Assembly: GCA_964568805.1 (NCBI GenBank)
Contig: CAZMRW010000041.1
Coordinates: forward strand, 1 to 34,795
DNA length: 34,795 nt
Source of the DNA: CAZMRW01 sp964568805
Lineage (GTDB): Bacteria > Pseudomonadota > Gammaproteobacteria > Methylococcales > Methylomonadaceae
Reading direction: 5' to 3'
The translations under genes and the position numbers were made by a program. Within the stretch, counting starts at the first letter, position 1; every line of letters starts with the position of its first letter. Under the pieces are notes generated by a model. That model made no database searches. It was given only the letters and a program-made list of their open reading frames with translations, and was not told the origin of the DNA. Below, piece by piece: positions 1-7,945 of this stretch.

Positions 1-96
1 CGCGGTTCCTGGGTAGATTGCTTGAGCTGCAGGGCAACTTGCAGCCTAGATGAATGGCTGTTCTCGACAGAACCCGGCTTATAGGCCAACTCTTTC
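1..96 (+). ncRNA. rnpB: RNase P RNA, 3' end (partial)
   Basis: This is the 3' portion of the catalytic RNA of RNase P, which matures tRNA 5' ends. The segment around 48-82 (TAGATGAATGGCTG, then CGACAGAACCCGGCTTAT) matches the highly conserved 3' part of bacterial type A rnpB as I remember it from E. coli. GGCCAACTC (84-92) would be the 3' strand of helix P1, whose partner lies outside the window. The 3' end is placed near 96 by analogy with E. coli. A pyrimidine-rich stretch with a T run (91-101) follows and may act as the terminator. The 5' two thirds of the gene are missing. Confidence 0.9.
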
Positions 97-388
97 TTTT
101 TATGTTGTAATGTCACCCCTTCGGTAAGTTTTCAAAGAATTTTCGCAAATCCCTTTAGTTTAATATCCCCGCGGTAATTAATGCGGCGGCGTAAATTGTA
201 TTGCCCTTGTTTTTTATTGGAAATCCCGCCTATTCCACCCCGAAAATACCTAAATAATTACCTAAATAAGCTTTGTAACTTTTTGATAAGAAATGAGATT
301 TAATATCTCGATTCTTTGCTGCCCCAGTCATTGCTTCTGTCTGCTGTAAGTCATTGTCAAAAAAGAAAGAATTTAAATGAAATCGCTC
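97..388. other. Noncoding spacer between rnpB and the mra promoter
   Basis: About 290 AT-rich bases without a convincing gene. It contains a perfect 10-bp direct repeat ACCTAAATAA at 248-257 and 260-269 (12-bp period), and a small perfect hairpin GAGAT-TTAAT-ATCTC at 295-309. A 64-codon minus-strand frame (230-424) runs through the promoter, resembles no family I know and is not called. Confidence 0.6.
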
Positions 389-417
389 TTGACTAAGCCT
401 CGATTGGAATCTATAGT
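389..417 (+). promoter_or_regulatory. Sigma70 promoter of the mra/dcw operon
   Basis: TTGACT at 389-394 and TATAGT at 412-417 are separated by exactly 17 bp, a near-consensus sigma70 promoter. The predicted start of transcription (about 424) lies immediately before the MraZ boxes. It is the only strong promoter I see ahead of the cluster, so it probably drives most of the roughly 17 kb that follow, as Pmra does in E. coli. Confidence 0.75.
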
Positions 418-426
418 GATCCAAAG

Positions 427-469
427 TGGTAAAAAAGTGGGAAATTTTGGTTTTTTTTGGAATTTGGGG
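427..469 (+). promoter_or_regulatory. MraZ operator: phased TGG boxes
   Basis: TGG triplets start at 427, 438, 448 and 458, spacings of 11, 10 and 10 bp, so they sit on one face of the helix. A further TGGGG at 465 doubles as the ribosome binding site. MraZ is known to bind TGGGN repeats with 5-nt spacers just downstream of the mra start of transcription. The position between promoter and mraZ start fits autorepression, and overlap with the Shine-Dalgarno region could couple repression to translation initiation. Confidence 0.7.
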
Positions 470-475
470 TAATTT

Positions 476-943
476 TTGCTTCGAGGTATTAGTTCTATCA
501 ATCTTGACGACAAAGGGCGTCTGGCGATTCCAACCCGGTATCGGGAGGAATTACAGGACTGTTGCGAGCGTCAATTAGTGGTGACGGTTGCTGTCGATGA
601 GCGATGCGTCGGAGAAAACGGGTGTTTATGGCTTTACCCGCTTCCCGAGTGGGAAAAACTAGAACAAACCATTAGCAAATTACCCACCTTGAATAAAATG
701 GCAGGCAAACTTCGGCGTTTCGTTATCGGCAATGCTTCCGAATGCGAGATGGACGGACAGGGCCGGTTATTGTTGCCAGAAAAGCTGAGACGGTTTGCCA
801 ATATGGACAAAAAAATTGTCCTGGTCGGACAATTGAATAAATTTGAAATCTGGAATGAAGACGCGTGGACAGCCAAAGAAAATGAATGGTTAAACGGCGA
901 CGATAACGAAGGCTTGGAAGAATTAGATTCGATATCCTTTTAA
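476..943 (+). CDS. mraZ: Transcriptional regulator MraZ
   Basis: This 155-residue protein is the DNA-binding regulator encoded first in the dcw cluster. It has two SpoVT/AbrB-like swapped-hairpin repeats, each with the family signature: DDKGRLAIP (about residues 11-19) and DGQGRLLLP (about 93-101). MraZ forms a ring-shaped oligomer that binds repeated TGGG boxes and represses its own operon; such boxes lie just upstream. The start is TTG, supported by GGGG at 466-469 and by the protein beginning MLRG, as family members do. rsmH follows after 15 nt. The length and both signature motifs are normal. Confidence 0.95.
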   Translation: MLRGISSINLDDKGRLAIPTRYREELQDCCERQLVVTVAVDERCVGENGCLWLYPLPEWEKLEQTISKLPTLNKMAGKLRRFVIGNASECEMDGQGRLLLPEKLRRFANMDKKIVLVGQLNKFEIWNEDAWTAKENEWLNGDDNEGLEELDSISF

Positions 944-958
944 TTCGGGGAACTGTTT

Positions 959-1885
959 ATGGAACATTTACCCGTTATGTTTGCGGAAGCGCTGGAGCAG
1001 TTGGCGATAAAAAAGGGCGGCATTTATATTGACTGTACCTTTGGGCGCGGCGGGCACAGCCAGGGAATTTTAAGCAGGCTGGGAGATGCCGGTAAATTGA
1101 TAGCTATCGACAGGGATGCTGATGCGATTAATTCCGAATATGCGAGGGCTCTGCTTGCGGATGAACGTTTGACGTTAAAACAGTGCTGTTTTTCGAAACT
1201 GGAACGCATAGCCGAAGACGAAGGTCTGATGGGCAGAGTTGATGGCATTCTGCTGGATTTGGGGGTTTCATCTCCTCAGCTTGACGCCCCTGAAAGGGGC
1301 TTCAGTTTTTTACGGGACGGGCCCCTGGATATGCGCATGGACGGCAACGCCGGCATGTCGGCCGCGGAATGGCTGGCGCAAGTTGATGAGAAATATCTGG
1401 TCAAGATTTTGTTTGACTATGGCGAAGAGCGGTTTGCCCGGCGTATAGCCAGGGCCATAATCGACAGAAGAGCAAAATTACCCATTACGACCACACGGCA
1501 GTTGGCTGAACTGATCGAGGACACTGTACCCTTGAGAGAGAAGCACAAACATCCGGCAACGCGAACGTTCCAGGCGATACGCATTGAGATTAACAGGGAA
1601 TTGGGCGAACTTGCCGATGTGCTGCAGCAAGCCATTCGAGTATTAAAGCCTGGCGGCAGGCTGGTGGTGATTTCATTTCATTCTCTGGAAGACAGAATAG
1701 TTAAACGATTTATCAGGAGCGAGTCAGGCGCCAAATATGATCCTGGTAAACTGCCGGTCAAGGAAGCCGATATTGCAAAAGGCGTACTGAAAAAAATTGG
1801 CAAGGCCTTAAAAGCAACGGCATCGGAGACTGATCAAAATCCAAGGTCGCGCAGCGCAGTCATGCGGGTAGCTGAGAGAGTTTAA
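959..1885 (+). CDS. rsmH: 16S rRNA (cytosine(1402)-N(4))-methyltransferase
   Basis: RsmH (MraW) is an SAM-dependent enzyme that N4-methylates C1402 in the decoding centre of 16S rRNA. The N-terminus HLPVMFAEAL and the SAM-binding loop DCTFGRGGHS (about residues 22-31) are diagnostic, as are LLDLGVSSPQLD, RGFSF and the C-terminal GGRLVVISFHSLEDR and NPRSRSAVMRVAE. The length (308) is standard. A GGGGAA ribosome site lies 7 nt before the ATG. Its TAA stop directly abuts the ATG of ftsL, so the two are probably translationally coupled. As usual it is the second gene of the cluster. Confidence 0.97.
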   Translation: MEHLPVMFAEALEQLAIKKGGIYIDCTFGRGGHSQGILSRLGDAGKLIAIDRDADAINSEYARALLADERLTLKQCCFSKLERIAEDEGLMGRVDGILLDLGVSSPQLDAPERGFSFLRDGPLDMRMDGNAGMSAAEWLAQVDEKYLVKILFDYGEERFARRIARAIIDRRAKLPITTTRQLAELIEDTVPLREKHKHPATRTFQAIRIEINRELGELADVLQQAIRVLKPGGRLVVISFHSLEDRIVKRFIRSESGAKYDPGKLPVKEADIAKGVLKKIGKALKATASETDQNPRSRSAVMRVAERV

Positions 1886-2158
1886 ATGACGAAGTATCGG
1901 TTTATCCTTGCAGGAGCGCTGTTATCGGGATTGTTGATTTCAGCACTGGCGGCTATTTACAGTAAATATTTCTCGCGTCTGGTTTTTATCGAGATTCAAA
2001 AGCAGGAAAGAATCCTGGATCAATATGAAGTGGAATGGGGACAACTACAGTTGGAGCAGGCAACGCTAGCGGAACATGACAGGGTTGAACAGGTGGCGCG
2101 CGAGCATTTAAAGCTGGTGATGCCTCAGAGGCAAAATATAATTTATTTAAAGCCGTAA
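1886..2158 (+). CDS. ftsL: Cell division protein FtsL
   Basis: A 90-residue bitopic membrane protein with one N-terminal hydrophobic segment (about residues 6-25) and a periplasmic leucine-zipper-like coiled coil (about 35-75), ending in a PQRQNIIYL-type tail. FtsL forms the FtsQLB complex and activates FtsWI septal peptidoglycan synthesis. Sequence conservation in FtsL is low, so the call rests on size, topology and position between rsmH and ftsI. It starts immediately after the rsmH stop and ends immediately before the ftsI ATG. Confidence 0.9.
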   Translation: MTKYRFILAGALLSGLLISALAAIYSKYFSRLVFIEIQKQERILDQYEVEWGQLQLEQATLAEHDRVEQVAREHLKLVMPQRQNIIYLKP

Positions 2159-3970
2159 ATGCTCGATTTTCAGCGCAAAATAAAAACGCATAACGGATCA
2201 TCCGATTATTCGGCCAGAAGAAAGTTCGTCGTCTCTTTTATGATGGCTTGCATGGCGCTGCTTGTCTTGCGTGCGGTTGATTTGCAAGTGTTTAACAAAC
2301 AGTTTCTCAAGGAACAGGGCGATAAAAAACATGTAGACGATGTATCGGTATCCGCATATCGAGGCATGATCAAGGATCGTAATGGAGAGCCATTGGCGGT
2401 CAGTACGCCGGTGCAATCGATTTGGGTTAATCCAAAAGAGCATAAACTGGCGGAAGCTAACCTGATCGAAAAATTGAAAAAACAGAAACAATCCAGTGAA
2501 CAAATCTCACAAGAGCTGAAATATTACCAATCGATTGATCAGGAACAGATCAGGCAAATGGAAAAATTGCTGGATTTGCCTCAGGGTAAAGTTGCCAAAT
2601 TGTTTAATGAAGATACAAATCGCCAGTTTGCGTATATCGCCCGCAGGATAAATCCGGGGTTGGCCGATAAAATAAAGAACTTGAATGTGCCAGGGGTTAA
2701 TTCAGAACGGGAATTTAAACGATTTTATCCGGCAGGCGCAGTTTCCGCTCACCTGGTTGGCTTTACCGACTTAAACGATATTGGGCAGGAAGGACTTGAG
2801 AAAGGCTACGAAAATTTTTTAAAAGGCATTCCGGGCAGCAAACGGGTAATCAGGGATGGAAAACGCCAGATTATTGATGATGTCGAAAATATTAAGGAGC
2901 CGGTATCCGGCGGGACGCTGGAATTAAGTATTGATCAGCGCATACAGTACCTGGCGTATCGCGAACTGCAATTGGCTGTGGATGCTAACAAGGCCAAATC
3001 GGCTGTTTTAGTCGTGCTTGATGCAAAAAACGGGGAAATTCTGGCTGCCGTCAATCAGCCGTCTTTCAATCCGAATACAAGAAAAAGTTTAAAGGAAAAT
3101 TTGTACCGGAATCGAGCGCTGACCGAAGTGTTTGAACCGGGATCCACAGTTAAGCCATTCGTCGTCGCAGCAGCATTGGATGGCGGTTATATCCGCCCTA
3201 CCGAACTGTTTGTTACGCACGGAACCTACCAGATTGGACGTCATACGGTAAAGGATGTGCATAACTACGGAACTCTGGATTTGACTCATGTACTGAAGAA
3301 GTCCAGTAATGTTGCGGTCAGCCAGATGGCATTGAAGATGCCGCCTAAATATTTTTGGGGAATTTATCGTCGGCTTGGCTTCGGCACATCAGCGGGTGCC
3401 GGATTTCCGAAAGAAGCCAGCGGCAGTTTGCTCGACTACCACAAATGGAAAGATTTTGACCGGGCGACATTGTCATTCGGGTACGGTCTAAGCACATCCG
3501 CCTTACAGTTGGCACGAGCCTACACGGCTTTGGCGGACGACGGTTTGCTGCATTCGGTGAGCCTGTTGAAACGGGAAGAAGATCCTGATGCGCACCGGGT
3601 ATTTTCGGCCAAGACCGCCAAAAGCGTAAGGGCCATGATGGAAAGTGTCATCATGAAAGACGGCACTGCCTATGAAGCCAGAGTAGACGGTTATACCGTT
3701 GCCGGAAAAACCGGAACAGTAAAAAAAGCGGGGCCAGGCGGCTACACCGGCAATAAGTATTTTGCGGTCTTTGCCGGTATGGCCCCGGCCAAAGATCCGA
3801 GACTGATTATTACGGTAATGATTGATGAGCCATCCGCCGGTCAGTATTACGGCGGCCTGGTGTCCGCACCCGTATTTTCAAAAGTCATGACCGGCGCATT
3901 GAGAATATTGGAAGTTGCTCCTGATCAGGAGGGCACCATGCCTATATTATTGACGCGGAATGACTCGTAA
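2159..3970 (+). CDS. ftsI: Septal peptidoglycan transpeptidase FtsI (PBP3)
   Basis: This class B penicillin-binding protein cross-links septal murein in the divisome together with FtsW. It has a short cytoplasmic tail, one membrane anchor (about residues 23-43), a non-catalytic pedestal domain and a C-terminal transpeptidase domain. The active-site motifs are present: S329-T-V-K332 (nucleophile Ser329 and Lys332), S382-S-N384 and K517-T-G519. The length of 603 is slightly longer than E. coli FtsI (588). The ATG directly follows the ftsL stop, and murE begins 8 nt after its TAA. Confidence 0.97.
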   Translation: MLDFQRKIKTHNGSSDYSARRKFVVSFMMACMALLVLRAVDLQVFNKQFLKEQGDKKHVDDVSVSAYRGMIKDRNGEPLAVSTPVQSIWVNPKEHKLAEANLIEKLKKQKQSSEQISQELKYYQSIDQEQIRQMEKLLDLPQGKVAKLFNEDTNRQFAYIARRINPGLADKIKNLNVPGVNSEREFKRFYPAGAVSAHLVGFTDLNDIGQEGLEKGYENFLKGIPGSKRVIRDGKRQIIDDVENIKEPVSGGTLELSIDQRIQYLAYRELQLAVDANKAKSAVLVVLDAKNGEILAAVNQPSFNPNTRKSLKENLYRNRALTEVFEPGSTVKPFVVAAALDGGYIRPTELFVTHGTYQIGRHTVKDVHNYGTLDLTHVLKKSSNVAVSQMALKMPPKYFWGIYRRLGFGTSAGAGFPKEASGSLLDYHKWKDFDRATLSFGYGLSTSALQLARAYTALADDGLLHSVSLLKREEDPDAHRVFSAKTAKSVRAMMESVIMKDGTAYEARVDGYTVAGKTGTVKKAGPGGYTGNKYFAVFAGMAPAKDPRLIITVMIDEPSAGQYYGGLVSAPVFSKVMTGALRILEVAPDQEGTMPILLTRNDS

Positions 3971-3978
3971 AACTGCTC

Positions 3979-5445
3979 ATGCGGCTGAGTGAATTATTAA
4001 AAGAGGTGGCGTGTGTTACTGAAGACAGGCAGGTAGCCGGCTTGTCGCTGGATAGCCGCCAGCTCGTTGCCGGGGATTTGTTTATTGCCTTGTCCGGTGC
4101 CAAACAACATGGATTATTGCATGCAAAACAGGCCATTGATCGGGGCGCCTGTGCCGTACTTTTTGATCCTGCCGGAGATGGAATGGAGTTATCCGGACAG
4201 TTTGATGCGATACCGTTTGTTCCGGTTAAAAATTTGGGATTAAAACTGGGGGACATTGCAGCTCATTTCTATGGTGACCCGTCGAGGCATTTAAATGTAA
4301 TCGGCATTACCGGCACCAACGGAAAAACCTCATGCAGCCAATTTTTAAGCCAATTGCTGGATGACTGCGGGATTATCGGAACCTTGGGGTGGGGTGAGTG
4401 GGGCAAACTCAACAATACAATTAATACCACGCCGGATGCGCTGGCTGTGCAGCGGATTCTGGCTGAACTGGTCAAGCAAAAAAAACTGTCGGTAGCCATG
4501 GAAGTTTCATCGCATGGATTGGAACAGGGCCGGGTTAACGGCGTGCGATTTAAGAGCGCCATATTGACCAATATCAGCCGCGATCATCTGGATTATCACG
4601 GTTCGATGGAAGCTTATGTACAAGCCAAGCTGGCACTTTTCGAGAAGCGGGACATGTCCTTTGCAGTGATAAATCTTGACGATGACTACAGTAGCCGGTT
4701 CATTGCTGCGGTTTCGAAAGGTGTTGAATTGTGGGCTTATAGTGCCCGAGGAAAAATATCGGATTTAGGAGAATCGCTGGTCCCTGAAAATATCCGGCAT
4801 CAACGAGATGGCATTGAGTTTGATGTGCGTTGGCGAAGCAATAGCCGGCGCGTGGAGTTGCCGCTTTTTGGCGACTTTAATATCGATAATGTGTTGGCTG
4901 TATTAACGGTGATGCTGGCATTTGGCTATTCACTTGACGAATCTGCGAATAGATTGCAGTCGTTAAAACCGGTCACGGGCCGTATGGAACGATTCGGCGG
5001 CGGCTTTGCCCCGGTAGTATTTGTTGATTACGCCCATACGCCGGATGCGATCGAGAAGGTTCTAGCCAGTATCAGAAAGCATTGTAAAGCAGCACTGTGG
5101 ATCGTGTTTGGTTGCGGCGGTAATCGCGATAGCGGGAAGCGATCGGAAATGGGGGCAAGCGCCGAACATTGGGCGGATCATGTCATTATTACCGACGATA
5201 ATCCACGCTATGAAAATGGTCAGGATATAGTGAACGACATTCTGAAGGGATGCCGCAGCGACAGAATAGAAGTGATTCGAGACAGGGAAAAGGCGATACA
5301 AACTGCAATCACACGGGCAAACCAGGATGATTATGTTGTGATAGCCGGCAAAGGGCATGAGCAATATCAGGAAATAAACGGGTTACAACAGCCCTTTAGC
5401 GACGCTAAGGTGGTGATGACAGCATTGAAAATGAGAGCAGGATAA
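3979..5445 (+). CDS. murE: UDP-MurNAc-tripeptide synthetase (meso-DAP adding)
   Basis: This cytoplasmic ligase adds the third amino acid to UDP-MurNAc-L-Ala-D-Glu. It has the three Mur-ligase domains: UDP-binding N-domain, central ATPase with P-loop GTNGKT (residues 112-117), and C-terminal amino-acid-binding domain. The DNPR motif at residues 407-410 is the known signature of enzymes that take meso-diaminopimelate rather than lysine. That agrees with the succinylase-branch DAP genes later in the window (dapC, dapD, dapE). The length (488) is typical. murF begins 2 nt after the stop. Confidence 0.97.
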   Translation: MRLSELLKEVACVTEDRQVAGLSLDSRQLVAGDLFIALSGAKQHGLLHAKQAIDRGACAVLFDPAGDGMELSGQFDAIPFVPVKNLGLKLGDIAAHFYGDPSRHLNVIGITGTNGKTSCSQFLSQLLDDCGIIGTLGWGEWGKLNNTINTTPDALAVQRILAELVKQKKLSVAMEVSSHGLEQGRVNGVRFKSAILTNISRDHLDYHGSMEAYVQAKLALFEKRDMSFAVINLDDDYSSRFIAAVSKGVELWAYSARGKISDLGESLVPENIRHQRDGIEFDVRWRSNSRRVELPLFGDFNIDNVLAVLTVMLAFGYSLDESANRLQSLKPVTGRMERFGGGFAPVVFVDYAHTPDAIEKVLASIRKHCKAALWIVFGCGGNRDSGKRSEMGASAEHWADHVIITDDNPRYENGQDIVNDILKGCRSDRIEVIRDREKAIQTAITRANQDDYVVIAGKGHEQYQEINGLQQPFSDAKVVMTALKMRAG

Positions 5446-5447
5446 CT

Positions 5448-6857
5448 ATGCAAATGTTGTTGAGTGAAATTGCTGAACTGGTTGGCGGGACGCTCATCGG
5501 TATGGATGCGCTGCAAACGTCGATCAGCATTGATACGAGAACCCTTAAACCGGGCGATCTCTACGTGGCAATTAAAGGGGATACGTTTGACGGCAATGAT
5601 TTCGTCGCCCAGGCGGAGCAGGCCGGTGCGGGATCCGCCATCGTCCATAACGGCGTTACGGCAACGATACCTCATGTGACTGTGGAAGATACGCGTCTGG
5701 CACTGGCTAAAATTGCAGGCGCCTGGCGCAGGAAAGCATCGGTACCCGTCGTGGGTATAACCGGCAGCAACGGCAAGACAACCGTTAAAGAAATGGTTGC
5801 GGCGATCTTATCTGTCAACAGCAATGTGTTATACACCAAAGGCAACCTGAACAATGAGATCGGCGTCCCATTAACGCTCTTGCGTCTGAATGAACAGCAT
5901 CAATATGCCGTTATCGAGATGGGCGCCAACCATGCTGGGGAAATTGAATATACCAGTACTTATGCACAAGCCGACGTGGTTGTTATCACCAATGCCGGCG
6001 CCGCGCATTTAGAGGGATTTGGCAGTATTGACGGCGTCGCCAGAGCGAAAGGAGAAATCATCCAAACCCTTAAACCGGATGGGGCGGCTGTTATCAACCG
6101 GGACGATAACTTTTTTGAATGCTGGAAGACGCTGGCGCAGAACCGAAAGGTCATATCGTTCGGTTTGCATGATAACGCCGATGTGACAGCGAAATCGATT
6201 AACACAGGCATTAGCAGCCAGTGCGTTTCCGGGAATGCGGGAACGAATGCTGCACAAAGAGCGGTTGCCGAATTTGCGACAACTTTTCAACTGGTCACGT
6301 CGCAAGGCCGTGCGGAGTGCTGTCTGCATCTCGCTGGCCGGCATAATGTCGTTAACGCCTTGGCCGCCGCCGCCGCCACAATGGCCCTGGGTGTCGATAT
6401 GGATCAGATCAGGCAGGGTTTGCAAACTTTACAGCCTGTCACCGGCAGGTTACAGCCTCTGGTGGGGCGTAAGGGAAATATCATTATTGACGATACCTAT
6501 AACGCCAATTCATCGTCGCTGAAAGCAGGGCTGGATGTACTGAAAAGTATTGGAGGAGAGTCCTGGCTTGTGTTGGGGGCGTTTGCGGAATTAGGCCCAA
6601 ACAGCCTGAAAATGCATGAAGAAATGGGCGAATTAATTAAAGCAAGTGGAGTTGTCCGCCTGATGGCCATTGGCTCCGATGCCAAGAATACAGTCGATGT
6701 ATTCGGCATCGGAGCCACTTTTTTTGAGACCCAGGAACAGTTGATAGCATCGCTACAACAAGAATTAAAAGGTAATGAAACGATATTGATCAAAGGGTCG
6801 AGAATGCGGCACATGGAAAATGTTGCGGCAGCTCTGGTGGATAATTTCAGGATTTAA
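5448..6857 (+). CDS. murF: UDP-MurNAc-tripeptide D-alanyl-D-alanine ligase
   Basis: MurF attaches D-Ala-D-Ala to the UDP-MurNAc tripeptide, finishing the cytoplasmic pentapeptide precursor. The central ATPase P-loop is GSNGKT (residues 106-111), followed by the conserved KGNLNNEIGVPLTLL stretch, MGANHAGEI, and DDTYNANSSS in the C-terminal domain. The length (469) is slightly longer than E. coli MurF. It lies between murE and mraY with 2- and 3-nt gaps, so co-translation is likely. The D-Ala-D-Ala substrate would come from DdlB, encoded downstream in the same cluster. Confidence 0.97.
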   Translation: MQMLLSEIAELVGGTLIGMDALQTSISIDTRTLKPGDLYVAIKGDTFDGNDFVAQAEQAGAGSAIVHNGVTATIPHVTVEDTRLALAKIAGAWRRKASVPVVGITGSNGKTTVKEMVAAILSVNSNVLYTKGNLNNEIGVPLTLLRLNEQHQYAVIEMGANHAGEIEYTSTYAQADVVVITNAGAAHLEGFGSIDGVARAKGEIIQTLKPDGAAVINRDDNFFECWKTLAQNRKVISFGLHDNADVTAKSINTGISSQCVSGNAGTNAAQRAVAEFATTFQLVTSQGRAECCLHLAGRHNVVNALAAAAATMALGVDMDQIRQGLQTLQPVTGRLQPLVGRKGNIIIDDTYNANSSSLKAGLDVLKSIGGESWLVLGAFAELGPNSLKMHEEMGELIKASGVVRLMAIGSDAKNTVDVFGIGATFFETQEQLIASLQQELKGNETILIKGSRMRHMENVAAALVDNFRI

Positions 6858-6860
6858 ATC

Positions 6861-7943
6861 ATGCTACTTTATTTTGCAGATTATTTAATGACATTCGACG
6901 GAGGCTTCAGGGTTTTCCATTACCTGACCTTTCGCGCGATTCTAGGGGTACTGACGTCGTTGATCATTTGTTTTATCGTCGGCCCCTCGATGATCAGGAA
7001 ATTGAGCCGAAAAAAAATCGGCCAAAGCATTCGCGAATTAGGTCCTCAATCCCATTACGAAAAAAAGGGAACACCGACCATGGGCGGAACCTTGATTTTA
7101 GTCGCTGTCGCCATCAGCACCTTGCTCTGGGCCGATTTGAGCAACAGGTACATTTGGGTCATCTTGCTGGTGACTTTGGGCTATGGCGTTATCGGTTTTA
7201 TCGATGACTACAGAAAGGTGATCAAAAACAACAGCGATGGTTTATCCGCTAAAGCGAAATTTTTCTGGCAATCGGTCATAGGGCTCGGCGCGTCGATTTT
7301 TTTATATAACAGCGCGGTTATACCGGCGGAAACCCAGTTTTTCGTTCCGTTTTTCAAAGACTTTATGGTGAATATGGGGTGGATGTATATCGTCCTGACC
7401 TATTTTGTCATCGTCGGCACCAGTAACGCGGTTAATCTGACCGATGGTCTGGATGGTTTGGCCATCATGCCGACCGTGATGGTAACGACCGGCTTGGGAA
7501 TTTTTGCTTATTTATCGGGGCACGTGACGTTTTCAGGTTATCTGGCGATTCCTTATTTACCCAATGCCGGCGAATTGCTGGTATTTTGCGCTGCATTGGT
7601 GGGCGCCGGTCTGGGATTCCTGTGGTTCAATGCGTATCCTGCGATGGTGTTCATGGGCGATGTCGGTGCTTTGGCGTTAGGCGGGGCTTTAGGGGTACTG
7701 GCAGTACTGGTCAGACAGGAAATCGTTTTGGTCATTATGGGCGGCGTTTTTGTCATGGAAACGGTTTCGGTCATCATCCAGGTCGCTTCTTTTAAAATGA
7801 CGGGCAAACGGGTTTTTCGCATGGCGCCGATCCACCATCATTTTGAGCTGAAAGGCTGGCCCGAGCCGCGGGTGATTGTGCGTTTCTGGATCATTACCGT
7901 GATCCTGGTGCTGATTGGCCTGGCGACTTTAAAACTGAGATAA
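6861..7943 (+). CDS. mraY: Phospho-MurNAc-pentapeptide transferase (lipid I synthase)
   Basis: MraY is a polytopic inner-membrane enzyme that transfers phospho-MurNAc-pentapeptide to undecaprenyl phosphate, giving lipid I. About ten hydrophobic segments are evident in 360 residues, the usual length. Signature stretches are GTPTMGGTLIL, the Asp-rich FIDDYRK, NLTDGLDGLA, FMGDVGALALGG and the loop PIHHHFELKGWPE; these Asp and His residues are the known Mg2+ and catalytic positions. The start MLLYFADYL is typical for gammaproteobacteria. murD begins 2 nt after the stop. Confidence 0.97.
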   Translation: MLLYFADYLMTFDGGFRVFHYLTFRAILGVLTSLIICFIVGPSMIRKLSRKKIGQSIRELGPQSHYEKKGTPTMGGTLILVAVAISTLLWADLSNRYIWVILLVTLGYGVIGFIDDYRKVIKNNSDGLSAKAKFFWQSVIGLGASIFLYNSAVIPAETQFFVPFFKDFMVNMGWMYIVLTYFVIVGTSNAVNLTDGLDGLAIMPTVMVTTGLGIFAYLSGHVTFSGYLAIPYLPNAGELLVFCAALVGAGLGFLWFNAYPAMVFMGDVGALALGGALGVLAVLVRQEIVLVIMGGVFVMETVSVIIQVASFKMTGKRVFRMAPIHHHFELKGWPEPRVIVRFWIITVILVLIGLATLKLR

Positions 7944-7945
7944 AA

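Noticed and set aside
230..424. Minus-strand 64-codon frame before mraZ
   Set aside because: It runs antisense through the mra promoter, starts inside the -10 region, and resembles no family; the spacer is better read as noncoding.
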